Shown: positions 1-11,154 of the stretch, one piece after another
How the letters are laid out: every line of letters starts with the position of its first letter
How positions within the stretch are numbered: the first letter of the stretch is position 1
From: an uncultured Saprospirales bacterium
GTDB lineage: Bacteria; Bacteroidota; Bacteroidia; Chitinophagales; Saprospiraceae
Direction: 5' to 3'
DNA length: 35,588 nt
NCBI GenBank assembly: GCA_913061325.1
Contig: CAJXUU010000016.1
Coordinates: forward strand, 1 to 35,588
Made by a program: the position numbers and the translations under genes
The notes under the pieces: generated by a model
Told to the model about the DNA's origin: nothing
Databases searched by the model: none
The model's input: the letters and a program-made list of their open reading frames with translations, nothing else

Positions 1-927
1 GATATATACACAAAAAAGAACTAGTATATGGGGTGGGATATTTAGTTCTTAGTGCGCTAGTCGTTCAATTGAGACCATAAAAGCAAACAGAAAGAAGATA
101 AAATATTACGGTAAGCATCAGCCGAAGATTAATTGGAAATTAGGGTATGCTTCAACTTGGGTTTGCAATTATGAAGAGATATAGTTGACTTCTTCTAATG
201 TAATAGTAGGACATAGATTAAAAGTAAAGAAAACGAACGTTTTTTATACACCTGATATCCGCATCGTGAGAAAATCGTTACCATGTCAAATGACTGATTA
301 GCAGAATAACAATACAAAAGCACCTAAATAAAATGGGTGTTTTTCACATATTCATTTTTTAATATGATACATATTGAAATTAAATAAATATGTGATTTAA
401 CATTATATATGTCGTTGAGGATTACTTACTGGATTAAGAAACGGGAGGTAAGAAAGTTGATTTTGCGTCTTTAATAGACACACAATCAGGCTATTATAAA
501 GCATGCAGTGATTTATTTTTTACACTTTAATCTTTTGATTGTTGTACAATAATATATACATTAGCCATCGTTAAGAAGCAACAAGGCTATTAAACACACG
601 AACCAATATCAAAAATTAATGGAAATAGATCATTGAATTTTTGATAAGTATGTATTCGTAAAAAATGAAAGAACTTAATAAATAGTATCCCCCGCTATTT
701 TATAGAATTACGATTTTAATCTTAAAAAGAGATAAATAATTGCACACTAAAACCACAAATTCATGACTCATAAACACCTTTAATTAATAATTACAAAAAA
801 CAATCGGTTTCAGTAATCTGTATCAATTACAAATTTGCCAGATTACAGTTCATTTTAAGTATAATGGATATACCAATTAATAAACAATGGATCCTCCATG
901 TAAGGGTTCGCTAATACATTCATTTCT

Positions 928-2109
928 ATGAAAAAATTATACAAGTTGCTTCTAGCAACAATGGTACTCCTATGCCATTTTCAAAACTCATTTGCTTTTC
1001 AAACACCAAGCATTACCTATGATCTATTTTTTGTAGGTATAGATTCGGACATTGATAATACAGAATCTGATGAATTGATACTCATCACAGCAAAGGATAT
1101 TCCTACTAACTTCTCTTTTGGTATCACCAATGGAATATCGGATAATAGAGATTGGATTACTTACGCTAATACTTTTGACTATATAAACATTACTTACATA
1201 GGTGCAGTACCAATTCTGAGAGGCTCCGCACTTCAGTTACAATTGTACGATTATGGCATAGATATATTATTAGATGATAAATCAATAATTGATGAGTTTT
1301 CTATAAGTCTAAGTAAGGACTATGTGGGGAATTTTATCAATACAACTAAATGGGGTTTGACCGTCTATAGCGGCAAGATGACTTCTGGAGATGGCAAAAA
1401 TGTACTTCTCGGCTCATCCCTTGATATACTAGCATATGGATTAACCGAGTTAGAAAGTGCAGCTATAGTTCTACCTTCTGATCTAAAAGAAAAAGATTAT
1501 GTGTTGACAGGGAATAGTCAAACAATTTCTAGAGGATTAGACTATGAGAATTGTGATCTCTGTGACATTCTAGCGTACATTCTATTTTCTGAAAACTGGT
1601 TAAACCTCCCCAATACCTATGGAATTGACCTTGATGCATTGGAGTTGGATATTAGAGACTGTATAACTTCTCCATGTCAAGGGCCTCTAGTAATTGACAA
1701 GCTCGACTGTAAGACAATAACAGTTACAGAATTACCTTCATCTTGTGATAGTGTCAAACGATGGACATGGTCAAAGGTGATCGATGGACAATTATTTCAT
1801 TTGGAATCTGGGGATGGCCCTCAAATAGATGATTACATTGTTACATCAAAAGGTTTATATCAGCTGACCATAGAATGTGAAAATGGTTGTGAATTTGGTT
1901 CAAACTTGTATTACCCAGATTGTTTTGTATACCCTTGTGATTTTGATGTTCAAATATCTTCAGAAGGTTGTATTGCCTCTGTAACTTTGACTGGTTGCCC
2001 AAATGCACAATTTCAGTGGTATGTGCAAACCGATGATGGAAAGTTTGAAATTAGTGGTGCAACATCGTCTTCCGTTGAAGCGGATCAAAATGGATTATAT
2101 TATCATTAA
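928..2109 (+). CDS. N-terminal part of secreted Cys-rich repeat protein (reading frame continues in 2003..4192 after an apparent frameshift)
   Basis: ORF with Sec-like signal peptide (MKKLYKLLLATMVLLCHFQNSFAF). Ends abruptly in ...SSSVEADQNGLYYH*, while the homologous continuation (IINGCAECEED...) is in another frame. Confidence 0.75.
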   Translation: MKKLYKLLLATMVLLCHFQNSFAFQTPSITYDLFFVGIDSDIDNTESDELILITAKDIPTNFSFGITNGISDNRDWITYANTFDYINITYIGAVPILRGSALQLQLYDYGIDILLDDKSIIDEFSISLSKDYVGNFINTTKWGLTVYSGKMTSGDGKNVLLGSSLDILAYGLTELESAAIVLPSDLKEKDYVLTGNSQTISRGLDYENCDLCDILAYILFSENWLNLPNTYGIDLDALELDIRDCITSPCQGPLVIDKLDCKTITVTELPSSCDSVKRWTWSKVIDGQLFHLESGDGPQIDDYIVTSKGLYQLTIECENGCEFGSNLYYPDCFVYPCDFDVQISSEGCIASVTLTGCPNAQFQWYVQTDDGKFEISGATSSSVEADQNGLYYH

Positions 2110-4192
2110 TGGATGTGCTGAATGTGAGGAAGATATAAGCTCATCTTCAATTCAAATGTATTGTGGGGAAGAGTGCGGATGTGATGTGGATTTAACTCAA
2201 AACGAATGCATCATTTCCTTGGATGAAAACGGTTGTGAAGGCTATGAACAAATATTTGAATACTACCTAAAGGATTTTGAAACATGGGTAATTGTAAGTA
2301 ATCCTGTGTTCCCATATGACCCTGTCGAACACGGCAATGGATCATATCGAATTACCTACACTTCAGTTGATTGTGATGAAACTTCTGATGGTATTTATAT
2401 AGAGTGTAAGCCAATGTGTTCAGATTGCGACGACCCTTGTGAGATAGACCTATATATAGCTTTGGATGGTTGTACATTAGAGGCCATAGTCGATAGCTGT
2501 GATGCTCCCATATTACAATGGCAAGTCCACACAAATGGGGTATGGGTAGATATTACAGGAGCAATTGGAAATACTTTTGAAGTTGAAGAAGATGGAACAT
2601 TTAGGTTCGTAGTTGATAGTTGTGGATGTACCACTGAAACGTACTATTCAGAACCATACACTACCAATTGTACGATAGATTGTTGTGAAATACAAATGGA
2701 TATTAGTGAAGATTGCAATATAGAATCTACAAATGATGGCTGTGGATTAATATTAGACATCAAATGGTATATCCAAGAAGAGGATGGGTCATGGACTTAT
2801 CAACCTCAATATACAGGAAATAACATCTCACCAAATCTTAATGGAACGTATAAGAAAGTTGTAGAATCAAAGGATTATGAAATAGAAGAAGCAACGATAA
2901 GTATAGAATGTGTAGAATGTAATCTTGTGGTCTGGTTTACACCTTCTGATGATTGTACAATCATAGTAAACTGGGCAGGATGCTTTGAAATGCAAGAATT
3001 TGCATGGTCATATGCAGCGGCAAGTGGAGGTTTAACAGATTGTTCAAACTCTAGTTTTTCTATTATAAACGATATTGAAATTCTTAATCAATCAAGTAAT
3101 CCTATTCTAGGGACAGGATCTATGGAGATTCAGCCAGAGGGAGAAGGATGTTACCAATTTTCAATTACATGTAACGACGAATGTGACCCAGTAAGTGCAA
3201 CTGAGATGTATGAAGCATGTTGTAGTCCGCATGCAACAATTGAATATACAGAAGAAGACATAGAAATTTGTGATTATTGCTTTGTGAATGAATGTACCGA
3301 TTCATTATTTAATATCTACGTAGAGATCAATGGATCAACTTTTGATTTAGCTTCATATGTCGACTATTTTGATTTTCCATATTGTGATGGAGAGGGCTGC
3401 CAACCCGATGGGACAGATGTAGATTGTGGAGACATGCCTCCCTTTTCAAATCTAGTTAGTGATATAAACGATTGGTTAGATGCATTTGGTTACGAAGGAA
3501 CGGCCCAGGAAAATAATGGATCTGGAACATGTAAAGGATTTAATGCTCCATTTTGGATAGAACAAACCGATGTTGTTTTCAACACTGCCTACTTTTATGA
3601 AACCCTAGATTGGGGTTCAACTTCTAGCAACGGTTATGATATTATTCCTTTTCTAGAAGATAACTGCAGTGACACAAATGGAGAGCCTTCTATCTACGTG
3701 GCCAATGCTTGTACTGGAGCTTCTTTTTTATGGTCTACACAGTCTACAGCGGCAATGATTCCAGTTCAAGAAGGTCAATCCTATTCCGTCACAATTACCT
3801 GTCCAGATGGATGTACATCTATTTTAACTTATGAAAATGGCTTGGGCTCAAGTGCATTGATTATTAATGACCAAGACCAGTCATTAAATTCAAAAGAAAG
3901 TACAACATCAATACTAGTAGAAGCAAATTCAAGAAACACAAAAGATTTGAAATTATATCCGAATCCAACAAGAGGGTTTTTAACTGTTGAAATCTTGTCT
4001 TCAACTAATAATACTGGACATATAAACCTGTATCAAATTAATGGGGTAATAGTTAAATCTCTCAATATTGAAATGATAAAAGGCAGCAATAGAAGTAGCC
4101 TTGATCTTACGGAACTATTGGGAGGAATTTACTTTATCGAACTCACAACTGGAAGTGAACAATACTATAGTAAAATAGTATTGATCGATTAA
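2003..4192 (+). CDS. C-terminal part of secreted Cys-rich repeat protein with T9SS type A-like sorting domain
   Basis: Cys-rich repeats (CEIDLYIALDGCTLEAIVDSC..., CCEIQMDISEDC...). C-terminus LKLYPNPTRGFLTVEI...GGIYFIELTTGSEQYYSKIVLID is typical of a T9SS C-terminal domain. The ATG at 2003 is probably not a real start. Confidence 0.8.
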   Translation: MHNFSGMCKPMMESLKLVVQHRLPLKRIKMDYIIINGCAECEEDISSSSIQMYCGEECGCDVDLTQNECIISLDENGCEGYEQIFEYYLKDFETWVIVSNPVFPYDPVEHGNGSYRITYTSVDCDETSDGIYIECKPMCSDCDDPCEIDLYIALDGCTLEAIVDSCDAPILQWQVHTNGVWVDITGAIGNTFEVEEDGTFRFVVDSCGCTTETYYSEPYTTNCTIDCCEIQMDISEDCNIESTNDGCGLILDIKWYIQEEDGSWTYQPQYTGNNISPNLNGTYKKVVESKDYEIEEATISIECVECNLVVWFTPSDDCTIIVNWAGCFEMQEFAWSYAAASGGLTDCSNSSFSIINDIEILNQSSNPILGTGSMEIQPEGEGCYQFSITCNDECDPVSATEMYEACCSPHATIEYTEEDIEICDYCFVNECTDSLFNIYVEINGSTFDLASYVDYFDFPYCDGEGCQPDGTDVDCGDMPPFSNLVSDINDWLDAFGYEGTAQENNGSGTCKGFNAPFWIEQTDVVFNTAYFYETLDWGSTSSNGYDIIPFLEDNCSDTNGEPSIYVANACTGASFLWSTQSTAAMIPVQEGQSYSVTITCPDGCTSILTYENGLGSSALIINDQDQSLNSKESTTSILVEANSRNTKDLKLYPNPTRGFLTVEILSSTNNTGHINLYQINGVIVKSLNIEMIKGSNRSSLDLTELLGGIYFIELTTGSEQYYSKIVLID

Positions 4193-4224
4193 TCATTTTA
4201 AACCAAAACAAAATACATAAGATT

Positions 4225-7200
4225 ATGAATAATAATAATCAAATAAAATTAAAAGGCGTCTTTGCTGTTATTCTTGGGACATTTCTAATGTTAATTAGTT
4301 TGGATGTTTTGGCACAAGAGGCATATAAAAACCACTCTGTCCCCAGCCCAACAGCAAGTAATATAGTAGCATCGGACTATTTTCCTTTGGACTACTATAC
4401 AGGAAGAGCACAAATTAATATTCCTTTGTATAATATTTCTTCGAAAGGCATGAATATGCCTATTAGTCTTTCATATAATTCTGGTGGAGTAAGAGTAAAT
4501 GATCCAAATGGCTGGGTAGGTCAAAATTGGAATTTAAATGTAGGAGGAGTAATTACAAGAGAAGTTAAAGGTTCTCCAGATGATCATGCACCATTGATTC
4601 CTGATGCTGGAATATCAATTCCTGGGGTTTATAGTTATTTTAATTTAGTCACGGGAATAGGAATAGACGCAAATTCACCTGAGTTTATAGAAGAAAACGT
4701 TAATACATTTGATAAATTATCTGAATTTATCTATCCAAAGACAATTACGGGGCAATTTGAAACAGAACCAGATATTTTTAGTTTTAATTTCATGGGCTAT
4801 AGCGGTAAATTTTTCATGGGGATTGATGGTGAATGGAAAGTAATAAGTGAGAATAATGTGAAAATAGAATTAAATATCCTTGATCCAGAAAATTGGACAA
4901 CATCCCTATTTGATGCTACATTTCTTGGCAATAAATTATTTAAATCATTATTTGGTTTTAAAATTATTGATGAATATGGGAATAAATATACTTTTGGGTT
5001 TAATGAAGAAGCGATAGAATTTTCAATCCCCTATTTTAGCCAGAATGCTCCAAATACACATTGGACAGCCAATTCATGGTATTTGACAAAAGTAGAAAAT
5101 GTAAATGATGAAGTCTTATTCGACCTCCACTATAAGAGAGGATATTATATTGCAAATATAAGTATTAATGATTTCAGTAAGGAAGATTTTTGTAAAACGT
5201 CCTCAGGATGGGAAAGTAGTGGTACATCCACCAATAAACATGAAGCCAGAGGATTTCTTATTTCTCCCTCTTATTTAGATCAAATTACTACTTTTTACAA
5301 TGAGACAGTAGACTTCATCAGCGAAGATTCAGATCAATTAAATTACAAAAGTGATTCTTATTATTACGATTTTGCACTTAATGGTAATTATTTACCCTAT
5401 TTGCAACTTCCTCCTTATACAGCCTATACATACCCTAGCACAGATGATGATGTGCTATATAAATTAAAATGGAAAAAACTGTCAGAAATTGATGTAAAAA
5501 TAAATGGGGTTGACAATAGAAATGTTTCCTTTTCTTACAACGACAACGTTAATGAAAGGCTTTTTTTAGAAGATGTAACAATAAAGGAAAATAGTCAATC
5601 AGCAGCATCTGCGGCGAACAGTTTAAAATATAAATTTGATTATACTAATAAATCGGATATCCCTGATTTTCTAAGTGCAAAAATTGATCATTTTGGTTAC
5701 CAAATAGGAAGTAATTATTTTCTTTCAAGTGATGCTTACGATTTCAATTTACTTAAACTGAACCATTTCAATTCCAGAGAACCCAATTTAAATAGAACAA
5801 AAAATGGTAGTTTAGAAAAGATAACATTTCCAACTGGGGGCTATACAAAATTTCATTATGAGCTAAATAATTATTCTTCTCTTGTCTCTGATAACAGGCA
5901 ATCAATATTAAATGAGACGGGTTCTACTTGTGGACTTAGAGTTAGTAAAGTTGAAATGTTTGACACCCCAGATTCAACCACTCCAACAAGCACAAGAGAA
6001 ATATTTTATACAAAAGATTATGCTCCGAATAGTCAAAATAGTATTAGTTCTGGTGTGTTAGCATTAAAACCAAAATATGTTTGGATAGATTATCTAGAAC
6101 CATCAATAAATAATCCAAATGGTGGATACAAATCTTCTGTTTTTTCTAATAATATAATGACTCCATTAGGCAATATGTTTGAAAGTCATATTGGATATGA
6201 GGAGGTAACTGAAGTGTACGATAACAAAAGTTATATAACGTACAAGTATGATTCTCATAAAACGGTAAAAGATGAATTGCCAATATCAACTTTCGAACTA
6301 AATGAATTTAGTCCATATTCCAAATTTACCGATAAGAGTTTTTTGCGAGGCAAACAAACATGTAAATCAATTTACGATAGCGATGAAACAATTTTAGAGA
6401 AAGTATCATCGAGTTATAGAGAAGATATTAGATTAAATAATCAATCTGATAAGTATGACATTACTTCTAATGCGTTTATTCGATCCAAATGCTTTAATCC
6501 GAGTGATTATATCCCTAATGGAAATGTTTTAAAGATTTATTATTTCAAAGATTATATAAGAGAAATAAAACATGAAAATTTTAGAAACGGCAGTTTAGAA
6601 AAGTTAGAAACATATAATTATGATATTTTAACTCTTAATACAAACGAGTATAAATTTTTAAATAATAAAATTATTTCAGATGGTGAAAAATCTAAAGTTT
6701 ATACATACACTTATCCAAAAGACAATACAGAAACAAGCGTATTAGCTGATAAGCATATGGTAAACTTACCTATTTCGACTAGTGTAAATGGAGGTGCAGG
6801 AGGAGGTTCGAAAATTGAATTTAGTAGTGAGACACATATTCTTCCTAGGTATTTCTCTAGTCAAAATGACGACGGTTCTTGGAAATTAATTCAAGAGTTG
6901 AAATACGATAATTTTGACGATACTTATCCAGATAAAATAAAAGAAATTGGAAAAGCTGGAGATATCGAGATGACTTGGTCTTCAGGAGGAAAAATAGGTT
7001 TGTTAGATAAGCTTTCTTATTTTGGAAGAGAATGGGATTACGGTTATAATGATTTGCGTCAATTGACAAGTTCACAGGATTATAATGAAATCGAATCTAC
7101 ATTTCTATATGATGGACTTGGAAGATTAACATATTCATCCTCAAATAATGGTCGACTTTCAAATACATATTCATATGAATATGGCCTTATTGACGGAGGA

Positions 7201-10200
7201 ATAAATTTGAAAACAGATAATTTTCAAGGCTCTGATGGTACTGGTTATTTAACAGAAATGATTTTTGATGGATTGGGTCGAGAAATAACCAGCACCAAAG
7301 TTGGTTATTTAGATGGTGGAGGTGACTATGTTACAACTAAAACTTATGATGCTCTAGGTAGACTTAAGGAAGTAACAGATCCTGGAACAGGAGGGACGAC
7401 GGTTAACACGTACGAATCATCTCCTCTAAACGTATTAGAATCTGTAATGCCAGCTGGATCACCTTCCCCTATTGAGTTTGATAACTTAATAGAAGAAAAT
7501 AATTTTGTAATAAAAACTACAGATGAGGATGGAATAGAAACTAAATCTTTTACAGATATATTTGGAAGGAATACTAAAAATGTAGACGGAATGGGATTTG
7601 AAACCGTCATGGAATACAATGATAGAGATCAAGTGCTTACTATAGATCCCCCTGGAGATAGTGGATCTAATTATGTATATACATATTTTCCAGATGGTAA
7701 ATTAGAGGTTAAAACAATTCCAGATAAAGGAGATTATGTTTATACATATAATGAATATGATCAAATAGAAACAGAAACACTTCCAAATGAGAAAATTATT
7801 ACGAACAATTATCATGGGACGTATAATGATTTTCTTACGAGCCGCGAAATGGATGGTCACCTATTAGAAGAATATATTCCAATAGATTTATCCTATGTGA
7901 AAGATTTTATCGGAGAAGAAAGTTATTCTATTCATTGGGGAAGTGAAAGCGAAAATATTCTAGGGCAAAGACATGTAATTTCTCATACTTCGATAGATCA
8001 AGATTTTGGGCGATCGTTAGCTCAAAACATATCTACTTTGGATGGAGAAATCATCATGGAAATGGGATATGATGATTTAGGGAATATGAAATCCCAAGCT
8101 GCAACTGTTACCGCTTTTAATAATAGTAAATTGGCAAGTGAATCTTGGACCTTTCAAAAAGGTATAAGAGAAAAAAACTATGGTTTTTTAGCGGGCCAGT
8201 TATCCGGTGGAACTAAAAAGGAATATAACGGTAATGATTGGCTAGTAAATAAAAAATTAGGTAGCATACTTCAGGAAATCAAATATGAGTATAATCCTAG
8301 AGGATGGTTAAATAAAATAAACTCTGTTGGGGATGTATCAAGTGGAGGAAATATAAAATGTAAAGAATTAGAGCCTCCTGAAATACCTGACTTCGATTGT
8401 GAAAATCTATTGGATTTGATCAATACGTTTATCATACATTATGATTGTGAAGAATTAGCCAATGGGAATCCTACTGGAATTGAAATAGAAGTATCAAGTC
8501 AATCTTTTGAAAATGGATTGTTAGATGGGATTACAATAGAATCGATTGAGATACCTATTAATGGAGGCGCTTCTTCAGAATCGATTTTGCCAGATGAGTT
8601 TGCCTTTAATCTTAATGATATCACAACATTAGATGATGTCTCCTTGGGTATTTATAATCTATTGTTAGATTGTATTTTACAAAATCCAGATTTACTTCCT
8701 ACACTTGAAGATCTTATTAATCAAGGATTGATTGATAATTTAACTCCAATTATAGAAGGGTATCAAGAACTTTCTGAGCCAGAAGAACCACCAACGAGTA
8801 CTCCAGCAAGCCCTCCAGTGTTTGGAATGGAGATATCTTATTATGGCGCAAACGAAAAGTTAGAGGCAATCTCACGGTATAATGGTAATATTTCTTGGAT
8901 GAAGTGGAAAACAATAGGAGACCATGTACATACTTATGGATTCACTTATGATGATAACAATAGATTGACCAAGGCTTTATATGGAGAAATTAGTCTTGAA
9001 ACTGAGTGCGAGCTTATAAAAACGGATAAGTATAGTGTGCCAGATATAAGTTATGATGAATTGGGTAATATTCAATCTGTAATGAGAAAAGGATTACTTG
9101 GTTCAACAAACAATACGAGTCCTGCATATGGCCCCATTGATGCATTAACTTACATATATCCCAATGATAGTCCAAATATCGTACAATCGGTAATTGATGC
9201 CTCTGAAATAGACAAAGGATTTAAAGGAGGCTCATCGATATACACTCATGATGGCACTGGAAATATGAACTATGCATCAAATAGAAGTGTAAGTACTGTT
9301 TATAGTTTCAATGACCTACCAATAAGCATGAAAACTCCGAAAGGAAAAGTGTTAAACTTCTATACCTCATCAGGCATAAAGTTAAAGTCTATATTGTTGT
9401 CAACAGCTAATAATGGATTCATACCAAAAATTACTAATTATATTGCAAATCAAGAATACGAGAATAATGAATTAAAAGCTATATATTTCCGTGAAGGTAG
9501 AGCGACGTATGAAGTGGATAATAATGAATTTCTTGAATATTATATAAAAGATCATTTGGGAAACACAAGAGTAAGAATAGCTGATAAAAACGGGGACAAT
9601 AATGTGTTTTATGATGTGAACAACCCTGAAGAAGATGAGGTAATGGCGTCTCACCACTACTATCCTTTTGGTATGGAATGGGATCTGCCCCAATATGATC
9701 AAAGCGGGAACTCGATTGCTAGTACAGGTGTTAAATCTAAGTATACTTATAATGGAAAAGAGTATCTAGATGATTTAGATATTAATCTTCACTATTACGG
9801 ATTTAGAGTATATGACCCCGCTATAGGAAGGTTTACATCCGTTGATCCAATTGCTGAAGAATTTGCTTTTGTGAGTGGGTTTAATTATGCAGAGAATGAA
9901 CCAATCGCAAATATTGATTTGCATGGATTGCAAGCAGTTAATAGTACAGCTAATTCATTTCATTCTGGACAAGGTTCGAAGTTTCAAAAGTCTCACCCTA
10001 AAACTGCAGCTGCTCTAGCTGCAGCGCCTGCAGTTGCATTAGGAGCTGGAATTGCTATTGGTTCAGGAACAGTAGGGGTCGGGTTGATGGCCCTAAGGAC
10101 TCTTGTTTCAAGAACCGTTACTGCTGTTGGTTCGGGAATTACTTCTGCAACATCAACTTTAAGTGGGATGATGAAAGCTGCTCCTTCATCTTTACAAAGT

Positions 10201-10620
10201 GGGGCAAAATCATTGATTGCTGGGACTATGGGTGAAAGAGCTGTAGCTGTTGGAACTGACATTGTTTCTCAAACAGTTGTTAATGCTGCAACAGGAGCGG
10301 AATTTAATTTTGCATCAACTGTATCTGCGGCTATAATGCCAAATGCTTACCTTACTCAAGGTTTTATAGCTGGAGCTGTTGAGGTAACTGATGTAGGTAG
10401 AGAAGGAGGAGGACACAAGTTGGGCTTGGATTTTAATCCTTATAGAGGATTAGTAGGTGCAGCTTTTGGTAAAGCGGGAGGAACATTAGGTAACGGTATA
10501 GGAAAGACTATAAATAGTACTTCAAGAAACGGAGGAGTTTCAATGGCATCATTTTTGAAAAACATGCCAAGTTTAGTAACAACAGCATCAAGAGAAATAA
10601 TCAATGATGAAATCAAGTAA
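4225..10620 (+). CDS. Secreted RHS/YD-repeat protein with variable C-terminal tip (candidate polymorphic toxin)
   Basis: Signal peptide (MNNNNQIKLKGVFAVILGTFLMLISLDVLAQ), many YD-type repeats (YDGLGRLTYSS, YDALGRLKEVTDP), RHS core YIKDHLGNTRVRIAD...HHYYPFGMEW...YTYNGKEYLDDLDINLHYYGFRVYDPAIGRFTSVDPIAEEFAFVSGFNYAENEPIANIDLHGL, then a divergent ~230-aa tip. Confidence 0.93.
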   Translation: MNNNNQIKLKGVFAVILGTFLMLISLDVLAQEAYKNHSVPSPTASNIVASDYFPLDYYTGRAQINIPLYNISSKGMNMPISLSYNSGGVRVNDPNGWVGQNWNLNVGGVITREVKGSPDDHAPLIPDAGISIPGVYSYFNLVTGIGIDANSPEFIEENVNTFDKLSEFIYPKTITGQFETEPDIFSFNFMGYSGKFFMGIDGEWKVISENNVKIELNILDPENWTTSLFDATFLGNKLFKSLFGFKIIDEYGNKYTFGFNEEAIEFSIPYFSQNAPNTHWTANSWYLTKVENVNDEVLFDLHYKRGYYIANISINDFSKEDFCKTSSGWESSGTSTNKHEARGFLISPSYLDQITTFYNETVDFISEDSDQLNYKSDSYYYDFALNGNYLPYLQLPPYTAYTYPSTDDDVLYKLKWKKLSEIDVKINGVDNRNVSFSYNDNVNERLFLEDVTIKENSQSAASAANSLKYKFDYTNKSDIPDFLSAKIDHFGYQIGSNYFLSSDAYDFNLLKLNHFNSREPNLNRTKNGSLEKITFPTGGYTKFHYELNNYSSLVSDNRQSILNETGSTCGLRVSKVEMFDTPDSTTPTSTREIFYTKDYAPNSQNSISSGVLALKPKYVWIDYLEPSINNPNGGYKSSVFSNNIMTPLGNMFESHIGYEEVTEVYDNKSYITYKYDSHKTVKDELPISTFELNEFSPYSKFTDKSFLRGKQTCKSIYDSDETILEKVSSSYREDIRLNNQSDKYDITSNAFIRSKCFNPSDYIPNGNVLKIYYFKDYIREIKHENFRNGSLEKLETYNYDILTLNTNEYKFLNNKIISDGEKSKVYTYTYPKDNTETSVLADKHMVNLPISTSVNGGAGGGSKIEFSSETHILPRYFSSQNDDGSWKLIQELKYDNFDDTYPDKIKEIGKAGDIEMTWSSGGKIGLLDKLSYFGREWDYGYNDLRQLTSSQDYNEIESTFLYDGLGRLTYSSSNNGRLSNTYSYEYGLIDGGINLKTDNFQGSDGTGYLTEMIFDGLGREITSTKVGYLDGGGDYVTTKTYDALGRLKEVTDPGTGGTTVNTYESSPLNVLESVMPAGSPSPIEFDNLIEENNFVIKTTDEDGIETKSFTDIFGRNTKNVDGMGFETVMEYNDRDQVLTIDPPGDSGSNYVYTYFPDGKLEVKTIPDKGDYVYTYNEYDQIETETLPNEKIITNNYHGTYNDFLTSREMDGHLLEEYIPIDLSYVKDFIGEESYSIHWGSESENILGQRHVISHTSIDQDFGRSLAQNISTLDGEIIMEMGYDDLGNMKSQAATVTAFNNSKLASESWTFQKGIREKNYGFLAGQLSGGTKKEYNGNDWLVNKKLGSILQEIKYEYNPRGWLNKINSVGDVSSGGNIKCKELEPPEIPDFDCENLLDLINTFIIHYDCEELANGNPTGIEIEVSSQSFENGLLDGITIESIEIPINGGASSESILPDEFAFNLNDITTLDDVSLGIYNLLLDCILQNPDLLPTLEDLINQGLIDNLTPIIEGYQELSEPEEPPTSTPASPPVFGMEISYYGANEKLEAISRYNGNISWMKWKTIGDHVHTYGFTYDDNNRLTKALYGEISLETECELIKTDKYSVPDISYDELGNIQSVMRKGLLGSTNNTSPAYGPIDALTYIYPNDSPNIVQSVIDASEIDKGFKGGSSIYTHDGTGNMNYASNRSVSTVYSFNDLPISMKTPKGKVLNFYTSSGIKLKSILLSTANNGFIPKITNYIANQEYENNELKAIYFREGRATYEVDNNEFLEYYIKDHLGNTRVRIADKNGDNNVFYDVNNPEEDEVMASHHYYPFGMEWDLPQYDQSGNSIASTGVKSKYTYNGKEYLDDLDINLHYYGFRVYDPAIGRFTSVDPIAEEFAFVSGFNYAENEPIANIDLHGLQAVNSTANSFHSGQGSKFQKSHPKTAAALAAAPAVALGAGIAIGSGTVGVGLMALRTLVSRTVTAVGSGITSATSTLSGMMKAAPSSLQSGAKSLIAGTMGERAVAVGTDIVSQTVVNAATGAEFNFASTVSAAIMPNAYLTQGFIAGAVEVTDVGREGGGHKLGLDFNPYRGLVGAAFGKAGGTLGNGIGKTINSTSRNGGVSMASFLKNMPSLVTTASREIINDEIK

Positions 10621-11080
10621 ATTTGCTTATTACGCAAGTAGATTAATATTTGCAGGGTGTTTTTTGTATCTATGTTATTTAGGCTTTGAAATAACTTTTG
10701 CAAGTCCTAAGAGGTTTGAGAATAATTTTGCTAAATTTTCCATTGTAAATGGTCAATTTGATAAAATTCAACGCTCAGGAATTGGTCGTACTATTCGTTC
10801 AACTTTTACATATACTGTAGAAGGGAAGCGTTATTTTAAGAAGTTTGATAAGACGATTCCTTGTAGAGATAGTGACTTGGATAACGTACAAATGAGAAAT
10901 GAAATCATAAGTTTTAATTTTCCAGTAGCTATTTCTAATTTAGATCCCAACTTAGCAATTTCTCTAATTAGAGAAAACGATTTTAAAGAATTGAATCTTG
11001 AATTCCCTGACAGCCTTCGTTATACTTATGATAAGTATTTTAATTGTACTTGGTGGGAACAAATACGTAGCGATGATTAA
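10604..11080 (+). CDS. Putative membrane-anchored immunity protein for the RHS tip
   Basis: Start overlaps the RHS stop (ATGATGAAATCAAGTAA). 158 aa with an N-terminal TM segment (LIFAGCFLYLCYLGFEITF). Position directly after an RHS C-terminus. Confidence 0.6.
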   Translation: MMKSSKFAYYASRLIFAGCFLYLCYLGFEITFASPKRFENNFAKFSIVNGQFDKIQRSGIGRTIRSTFTYTVEGKRYFKKFDKTIPCRDSDLDNVQMRNEIISFNFPVAISNLDPNLAISLIRENDFKELNLEFPDSLRYTYDKYFNCTWWEQIRSDD

Positions 11081-11120
11081 ACGCTCAAGGTGTAATATAA
11101 TTATGAAATTAGAAATTATA

Positions 11121-11150
11121 GCCTCAGAGAAATCTGAGGCTTTTGTTTTT
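11121..11150 (+). terminator. Rho-independent terminator of RHS/immunity unit 1
   Basis: GCCTCAGAgaaaTCTGAGGC followed by TTTTGTTTTT. Confidence 0.8.
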
Positions 11151-11154
11151 TATA

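Noticed and set aside
61-182. Protein-like fragment RSIETIKANRKKIKYYGKHQPKINWKLGYASTWVCNYEEI*
   Set aside because: Possible degraded gene remnant, but too short, with an upstream in-frame stop and no recognisable family.
9993-10262. Minus-strand 89-aa ORF inside the RHS tip
   Set aside because: Antisense shadow of an Ala/Gly-rich coding region with no independent support.
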